A stretch of DNA of 64,000 nt from Heliocidaris erythrogramma. Taxonomy: Eukaryota > Echinodermata > Echinoidea > Camarodonta > Echinometridae. The notes beneath the pieces are model-generated. The model saw only the letters and a list, made by a program, of their open reading frames with translations. It ran no database searches and was not told where the DNA came from. Made by a program: the position numbers and the translations under genes. The number at the start of each line of letters is the position of its first letter. Position 1 is the stretch's first letter. Shown here in pieces: positions 59,401 to 64,000 of this stretch. The stretch covers positions 42,957,049 to 43,021,048 of the forward strand of contig CM046856.1 of the NCBI GenBank assembly GCA_025617745.1, given 5' to 3'.

Positions 59401-62251
59401 TACTGGTAAGCAGAAATGAAAGTAGGAAAATGAGAGAAACTGATCAGTGACAGTTGTAGGGAAAATCTGATTAAGGATAAGAGAGTTATGTACATGTACA
59501 ACTGCAAGTACATGTAAATACAACATGTAGTAGTGAACAGGAAATTGAAATGAAAAAAATTTAAAGCTGATACACAGATCTGGTAGCAAAAAGGAAATTG
59601 GAAAGAAACGTGTTAAATATAATCTCATATTGTTTTCCATGTATCAAAAGATGTTATAAAATGGGTTCAAGAATGTAGCCATCCTGATTGGTCAAATAAC
59701 ACCACGTGACTGTGCAAAAAAAAGTACTAGCGCACGGTAAAAAGGCCCTAACGCACAGCTGAGCTGTGCATATGCGTACCTCTGGTGCGTGCAAACTTAA
59801 AACGCAATGAAATCGCGTAGTTTAATTGTCATTTTAGCGCAGGGATTACATGCGCGCACTGAAATGCGCATGACTTTTGTTGGCTGGGCTTATGTGATGT
59901 CATCCGGGAAAGCAAATGGCAGCCTCCATGACTGCGACTCTTGGCGTTTCTATGGGGCTCGTAACCATTTTTATAGAGTTAATAATCATATTACCAACCT
60001 GTTAATAATCATATTACCAACCTGTTTTATAAAACTATTAATACATGGTTGTGAGTTCTTGCGTTAGTGCGATCCGGCAACACGCAGGTTTTTATTGTGG
60101 TGTCCAACACACTCGGCCAGATCGCACCAACGCACTCCCAACCATGTATTAATAGTATATATTTGTTTGAGATAATTTGGTATTCCATCAATGATTTCCG
60201 GGGAATAAATATATGTAAGGAACGCTAGATCACAGCAATATACTGACCTACGCTAGAACCTTTCCACCCGATGGCTCCCCACACAACAATCGGCTTCACA
60301 TGGAGATAGCATGTGTGTCACTCTATGTAGGTTTTGAACGTGTGTATGGTGTATAGTGCACGCTGAAGTTGTTTATATCTCCCTGACCCGGCACCTAAAT
60401 TATTTTTGCCTCTCATTTGTTTAATATGCCACTTTAGGACGTAAAATCTTCACGGCATCTTTGTATTGCTAGTATCTTGCTATTTATCAACAAAAATTCA
60501 ATAAATCTGACAAAAAGCTTTTGAGGCTTACCAAAACTAAATACCGGTATTACCTTTAATATAGTCTCATACAGGTATGGTGAGTTTTTGTCCTTGATTT
60601 GAAACGATTTTGAGCAATTCTAAATTTTGCACGTGTACTGACGTGCGGACGTACGCGTACACATGCATTTAATGAAATGACCGTGACCGGACTGACATTG
60701 ACATTGATGAAAACTGAGTGAAGCGATTTTGAGTAATCATGCTCACGAAAATGTGGGAGAAAAATATAAATAAATAAATAATAAAGAATGAAAGAAAATT
60801 CTGACAAAATTAAGAGGTGATCCGACAGACTACCTAATAAATTTCATTCATAAAGCGCCTTTTCATGAGATACAATGGGCATGACAAAGAAATTTGACAA
60901 AAATGTTATTAGGGGCTTACTAAAAATTCCATGAGCTTTATTATTTGCAAATCTACTCATTTACATGTCTGTAATGAATAATATTTGTTTTGGATTTATT
61001 TTTTACATTTCTTTCCCAACATCCATTCTGATATAGACCTAGATATCCCATGGCATATGAGGTGTTACATGCAGTTAGAATATATTCGTATCAACTAATA
61101 ATCATAGTAGCTTACCAGTACATACATGTGCATGGACATCCTTACTTATACTTGCCCTTTTTTTTTAACAAAGAGTAGTGATTATCATGAACTTTAGATT
61201 TTGTGATATTCCTCAGATGATGCCCTGCAAGTCAGTACTTACCAGAGTACCTTTGTATTGTAATCATGTGATTGTGCGTAGACCAGAATGCATGTGTAGA
61301 ATTTCATTCCAAGCTGCTATCTCGCTAATGTAACATTAATCATATGGATTGTAATGATTATTAATATTTTTTATAATGAATCATCAGTTCATATCACTTC
61401 ATTTGATGAAAATGTCCATTCCATTGTCACCATTGAGAGCTCGTTACAGCATGTACATGTAGTATGCTTTTTTGCAATCATCTTTTTTGCTTACAGTGTG
61501 TGTTTCTATGACCAGTATCTTTTTTTATGTTATCTTATGTTTCCTCTCCCTCTCTTTGTCATTTTTCTCTATGTGCCTCGTAATCTTTAACCTATTCTCT
61601 TCAAGATAATATTTCACTTCCCTTTTCATTGATTAATCACTTCCTATTTTTCACGTGACATATCTAAAACATTATCCTTCATGTCTTTTCCCCCTCAATA
61701 ATCTCATTTATGCATTGTTTTATCTTGCTTTACATCAAACACCCTACCCTACTACCCTGGCATCCTTAACCTGCTCACCCTGCTAACCTGCTCACCCTGT
61801 TACCCTGGCATCCAACTCAACCTGCCCTAATTTACATTACTCAACCTACTACCCTCATCAACTTTGCATCCCAAACTGCCTCTGCCCTGCCCCGCCTCGC
61901 CTCGCCTCGCCTCTCCTCTCATGTTTTACATCACTCACCCGACTACCCTTAATATCAACCTGACATTTGTAACCCTCATCCCAACCCCAACCGGTCATAC
62001 CCTGCCACTTTAACATGCCCTATCCCTTTGTACCTTACATTACTCAACCCAACCCACCCCACCCCACCCCTCACCACCCTGTACCAACTTGCCCCCACCC
62101 CACCCCACCCCACCCCACTCTGCAGGCTACCCATGAACGAGGTGAGAAGCTAGGTGAACTAGAGGACAAGACGGAACAGATGCGGGACCAGGCAGCCAGC
62201 TTTGCTCACAACGTGAGTTTGTTGAAGAACCGTCACGGTTCCACGAGTTGA
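39688..62251 (+). CDS. Predicted N-terminally acylated R-SNARE-like protein, 4 exons
   Basis: Join 39688-40504, 53817-53891, 59025-59104 and 62126-62251: one frame of 365 residues, all GT-AG, phases 1, 1, 0. Residues 1-7 are MGCMCCC, like dual-acylated SH4 motifs (Gly2 myristoylation plus Cys palmitoylation). Residues 8-215 are Ser/Pro/Lys-rich and probably disordered. Residues about 216-253 are strongly Lys-rich, with four acidic residues at the end. The last 41 residues match the C-terminal half of R-SNAREs such as tomosyn and amisyn: zero-layer Arg329, then L333, L336, T340, M343, A347, F350, V354, L357 at layers +1 to +8. No transmembrane segment is present. The N-terminal SNARE half is interrupted by GFPDPRQ, so an exon could be missing. 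Family membership is inferred; no named orthologue is recognised. Confidence 0.75.
41513..42330 (+). repeat. Dispersed hairpin-ended tandem repeat element, copy 2 (3 monomers)
   Basis: Head TGTATCCCCCGGCAGAATGC then CGGAGGATAC (a hairpin). Three monomers each with GGGTCAAAGGTCA at 41742-41754, 41891-41903 and 42045-42057. Tail with GCCACTGGTGGCA, AACAAAAGGATGACGCAAAA, GGGGGATACATTCGCATTG and GGACATTTCTAGTT. Same order and strand as copy 1. The head TGTATCCCCC and tail GGGGGATACA form short terminal inverted repeats. Confidence 0.85.
42360..42513 (+). pseudogene. Unrecognised coding-like fragment
   Basis: The open frame encodes NGNNDTVGILDESVRFLPIN and PSAPVDFLLDSIYTDRL, ending TAG 42511. Composition is protein-like, but no splice partners or family are recognised. 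Probably a relic of a mobile element. Confidence 0.2.
44645..44693. repeat. (GA)n microsatellite
   Basis: GA-rich run with AAAG interruptions. Confidence 0.9.
45749..46074 (+). pseudogene. Unrecognised coding-like segment with frame break
   Basis: The frame starting at 45757 encodes MVEGDGGYGNLL, then a stop, then GKGRKRRKISRTEKVERARY. After further stops it encodes VFRKASDGEDKEQADGVIM and LLAQALSQIEEIEINNRI to TGA near 46072. A CpG-richer stretch (45440-45670) lies upstream. It looks like a decayed gene or transposon ORF; the family is not recognised. Confidence 0.25.
46594..47248 (+). repeat. 110-bp satellite, six copies
   Basis: GACCGTATATGGTTAGGTTG starts copies at 46594, 46704, 46814, 46924, 47034 and 47144 (last copy has one extra base). 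Each unit includes GGATATAAATGATTGTGCGC, ATGCAGC and a site that is TGACGTCA in copies 3-6 (46893, 47003, 47113, 47224). Copies 3-5 are nearly identical; copies 1 and 2 differ at this site. Confidence 0.97.
47476..48075. mobile_element. Palindromic MITE-like element
   Basis: AATATTGGATGACC near 47490 is inverted as GGCCATCCAATATT near 48052. Inside is a near-perfect hairpin, 47876-48022: TATTGGATGACTTT, GGAATACCAG, TTAGGGCCAATATTGCAC, loop, GTGCAATATTGGCCCTAA, CTGGTATCCC, CATCCAATATA. Confidence 0.7.
48076..49257. other. Intronic sequence, nothing recognised
   Basis: AT-rich with ACATGTA words. No ORF or repeat with clear identity. Confidence 0.4.
49377..50975 (-). mobile_element. DIRS-like retroelement fragment: gag-like ORF and start of RT ORF
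   Basis: Minus-strand reading from 50974: MANPGEEISPPLTAQVVGD..., then, after a frameshift, FQFEFNNTVQEKLEKAST and LIRLADKSEGG; after a gap, WKVVEEYLRDDLASNFEDEK and a zinc knuckle CFACGKPGHWRANC (50055-50115). The second ORF (49769-49377) has RLRASLQFWRKIGSPDSVF, VGYKLPFINTSP, NNKSALTHSEFV and ISDLLSKRLVVE, the stretch that precedes RT in DIRS-type elements of marine invertebrates. It then stops where the 46125-49390 inverted repeat begins. RT core and recombinase are absent. Confidence 0.65.
51745..51845. repeat. AAGCTTGC-rich micro-repeat
   Basis: Direct and inverted copies of GCAAGCTT / AAGCTTGC and GCTTGCGGCAAGC crowd about 100 bp. Confidence 0.75.
53222..53530. repeat. (CT)n / (TTTCTC)n microsatellite
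   Basis: About 300 bp of CT and TTTCTC units, 287 bp upstream of exon 2 of the R-SNARE-like gene. Open frames here are Leu/Ser or Arg/Glu artefacts. Confidence 0.95.
53817..53891 (+). CDS. R-SNARE-like gene, exon 2
   Basis: The acceptor TTTTCAG ends at 53816 and the donor GTAAGT starts at 53892. 75 nt, phase 1-1, encoding NETSSTSSNQFKRVSSERMK and SKYAR. It is Ser/Arg-rich and probably disordered. Supported by strong splice sites and fit with both neighbours. Confidence 0.7.
54276..54660 (+). repeat. Palindrome-headed repeat with (GGTCGGGCGG)n minisatellite, copy 1
   Basis: TATACCCCTGCCAAACGAAG then TTTGAAGGGGGTATA forms a hairpin head. It is followed by about 75 bp of GGGCGGTCGGTC units and two direct copies of AATCTTGCGGATC.AACTACT and TCAGTTTTCGACCAAA. 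A head-only copy lies at 54737-54771. Confidence 0.75.
54737..54771. repeat. Palindromic repeat head, copy 2
   Basis: TATACCCCGCCAAACGAGG then TTTGAAGGGGGTATA, matching the head at 54276. Confidence 0.8.
55530..55928 (+). repeat. Dispersed DR1-carrying repeat element, copy 3 (partial)
   Basis: Starts GCTGGAGGATATTTTGG. Monomers have GGGTCAAAGGTCA at 55568-55580 and 55710-55722, and TGGTCAAAGGTCA at 55793-55805. The tail hairpin is missing: the last monomer ends at GATGCTGCTCCTAG, where the CR1/Jockey-like LINE fragment begins. Confidence 0.8.
56648..56765. repeat. (CCTTAT)n microsatellite
   Basis: About 18 hexamer copies, some changed to CATCCCTAT. They expand within the LINE fragment. Confidence 0.97.
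57115..57281. repeat. CT-rich minisatellite and poly-C tract
   Basis: CTTACCTTCTCCCTCT is repeated about four times, then a C run at 57263-57280. Confidence 0.9.
57501..59024 (+). other. Intron of the R-SNARE-like gene, nothing recognised
   Basis: GA-rich patch at 57540-57680. Otherwise AT-rich with stops in all frames. Confidence 0.4.
59025..59104 (+). CDS. R-SNARE-like gene, exon 3
   Basis: The acceptor TTGACAG ends at 59024 and the donor GTACAC starts at 59105. 80 nt from phase 1 to phase 0. Encodes DKLAALEKKREEEATHKS, a charged helix, then AHGFPDPRQ, which would break it. Confidence 0.75.
59754..60163. repeat. Hairpin-rich repeat in last intron
   Basis: A 17-bp palindrome GCACAGCTGAGCTGTGC near 59754. 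A direct 23-bp duplication of AATAATCATATTACCAACC (59981-60025). Long inverted arms 60021-60077 and 60115-60163 (CTATTAATACATGGTTG..GTGCGATC against GATCGCAC..CAACCATGTATTAATAG). Confidence 0.75.
60164..62125 (+). other. Last intron of the R-SNARE-like gene
   Basis: No exon found. 61735-62125 is a pyrimidine-rich minisatellite (CTACCCTGGCATCC, CTGCTCACCCTG, CACCCCACCC) that provides the polypyrimidine tract for the last exon. Confidence 0.5.
62126..62251 (+). CDS. R-SNARE-like gene, terminal exon with SNARE helix
   Basis: The acceptor CTCTGCAG follows a C-rich polypyrimidine tract. Encodes ATHERGEKLGELEDKTEQM, RDQAASFAHNVSLLKNRH, GSTS and TGA at 62249. ERG-K-L-L-E-K-T spacing matches the tomosyn/amisyn/VAMP zero-layer region. 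It ends with no hydrophobic tail or CAAX box. Confidence 0.85.
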   Translation, partial: ATHERGEKLGELEDKTEQMRDQAASFAHNVSLLKNRHGSTS

Positions 62252-62944
62252 TGACACGGATGATAGAGACACCTCATCTTCATATCAACCTCTTCTCTCT
62301 TCCTCTCTCTCTCTCTCGATTTGATGAGACGATGCTTCGATGAAAGGATGGGGAATACATCATGACTATTTTATGAGTTTCGCGAACGATGAAACACGAT
62401 ATAGACCAAACATTGCAACAGAAGGTATTTAATCATAATGTAAACTAGAAGTGATGCAGATAATCTGCAGTGTTTCATAACCTAAAGGAAGTTACAACCT
62501 GAATGCAGATTTATGTACTTGAAATTACAACAGAAGGTAACTAATTATTAGGTTTATGACTAGGGAAAATCTATCTGAGGTATTTTGTCCAACACATTAT
62601 CAATATTATCATCATTTTTGGTATAAGCACAGATTCTATCAAGTTGATAGACCTTACCAGAGCTTGAATTAGACCAAATTACGAGCTAAAATGATACTTT
62701 TGATGCTAATTTAAAAAAAAAAAATTTTTAGTACTGTATGGGAGAAGAAATGACCAAATACCTTATACTTGCCCAGCTACAAATGATGCCCACATACTCC
62801 ATAATATCTGATGTAAAAAGGAAAGTTAAACTCTCAAATCAGATTTATTTCATTGGACATTTGATGTTCCTGGTGACATCGCATATTTGAAGCCTCGTTT
62901 CCATACGGGGCTGTAAACCTTTAAAATAAAAGTGTTGCAATAAA
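62252..62944 (+). other. Probable 3' UTR of the R-SNARE-like gene
   Basis: AATAAA at 62925-62930 and 62939-62944 are the first clustered polyadenylation signals after the stop. No further exon is recognised. Confidence 0.55.
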
Positions 62945-64000
62945 GTAGAATGATGTAAGCATTGTGTGCTTTTACATATCTCTCTCTTATTACACACATA
63001 TAGGCTTTTACAGTTGTACTATCCTTAACCCCCCGAGCTTAGCCTCACGCTTGGTGGGGTTAATCCCCATTTTTTAAGTTTTTAAAATTCTATTTATTTA
63101 TTTATTTAAAATTTATTTATTTATTTTTTTTTTTTTTGGGGGGGGGTTAACCCACTTTAGTAAAATGCAATGTGAACAGAAATTGGTCTAAGCTTTATAG
63201 TCCCATACTACCGATGGGGCTTATATTTCTCGTTTAGCCCCACCGATAGTACAAAACAAATCAAAATTTTGCAAGTTTAAAAAGCCCAATAGAAGTACGT
63301 GTACATGTAAGTATGCGTAGGGGCTTTAGTAACTTGCGGATTGTTGATGCTTTGTTTTTCACTCTACATGCCTTTTATTCCATGTAAAATATTTTTTAGT
63401 TTGCCAGCAGCTGTTTACTGTGTCATATGTGAACGAACCTGTAGGTCAGAATGTCTGTGCATGCCTACACAAAATAAAAGGAGGGGGGGGGGGGGGGGGG
63501 GGGAATGTTGAGGAGCTTGAGAGATACATTAACAGAGAAGTAACCGTAACGGCCATGTACATTGTCAGTATTGTCTGGTGAGACCCAAAAAGTTGTTAAC
63601 TTTATGTAAAAGTATATGAGATAACACCATTCTGGCTCTCAGCAGATCATATGTTAAATTTTGATTATCAAAAGTAGCAAAGTTATTCTAAATTGTGTTG
63701 AATACATGTATCTTGATGGTAATAAGGCGGCATACATGTACCAGTAGCTTCAAAACTCTGCACTTTTGTCTAAAGGCACCATATTTGGCACATGAGTTAA
63801 GAATTTCATTCTGAACAATATTTGATGTGGAATCACTTTCAAAAACACAATTTTGAGGAAATTTTGGGCTAAATTTTAATAGAATTCCTGTAGAGCTCTA
63901 CAAACAATAAATCGCCTGTTAAGAAAATTGGACCCAACCAGAATGGGAGTCTGCACCACAGCCCCAATCAGTTCAATGAGATATTTGGTACTTCCTGTTA
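62945..64000. other. Downstream flank with simple repeats
   Basis: (ATTT)n at 63088-63140, an imperfect hairpin ACTACCGATGGGGCT / AGCCCCACCGATAGT at 63207-63221 and 63236-63250, and a G run at 63483-63503. No gene seen. Confidence 0.5.

Noticed and set aside
62015-62125. Extension of the last R-SNARE exon upstream (Pro/His-rich)
   Set aside because: This is the C-rich polypyrimidine tract. A strong acceptor at 62125 and phase fit with 59104 set the exon start at 62126.

Overview
This is a 64 kb piece of an animal nuclear genome. The evidence is spliced genes with long introns, an AT-rich background, abundant microsatellites, poly-C/poly-G runs and many decayed retrotransposons. The Pumilio protein is very close to the vertebrate form. 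The repeat load (Tx1/L1-like and CR1/Jockey-like LINEs, a DIRS-like element, many foldback elements, frequent ACATGTA words) suggests a marine invertebrate deuterostome. An echinoderm such as a sea urchin or sea star is my best guess, but nothing in the sequence settles it.
Only two host genes are well supported, both on the + strand. The first (732-11456) is the 3' part of a Pumilio/PUF RNA-binding protein gene: eight coding exons give the last 460 residues, including all eight Puf repeats with the same base-reading residues as human PUM1/2. Its upstream exons lie outside the window. The large intron 924-6734 holds a probable 123-nt cassette exon with a GC donor and a possible 9-nt microexon, both phase 1-1. 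The 5.7 kb downstream of the stop looks like a long 3' UTR and carries six exact Pumilio response elements, which suggests autoregulation.
The second gene (39688-62251) has four exons in compatible phases encoding a predicted 365-residue protein I do not recognise as a named family. It has an N-terminal Met-Gly-Cys acylation-type motif, a disordered Ser/Pro-rich region, a Lys-rich patch and, in the last exon, the C-terminal half of an R-SNARE helix with the zero-layer Arg and layers +1 to +8. No transmembrane segment is predicted. It may be a lipid-anchored tomosyn/amisyn-like SNARE regulator.
Between and inside these genes is mostly mobile DNA: a foldback element with a Penelope/hammerhead-like motif (17894-18373); a nest of LINEs in both orientations (20221-32519), in which a Tx1-like copy is split by a 5.5 kb CR1/Jockey-like insertion; foldback elements (33191-34345, 38436-39416, 47476-48075, 60021-60163); a 3.3 kb inverted-repeat unit (46125-49390) that contains a 110-bp satellite; a truncated DIRS-like element on the minus strand (49377-50975); and a second CR1/Jockey-like fragment (55925-57500). 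One dispersed repeat family is present three times (3115-4333, 41513-42330, 55530-55928). Each copy carries perfect or near-perfect DR1 nuclear-receptor-type sites. No CRISPR array, rRNA or tRNA gene was seen.
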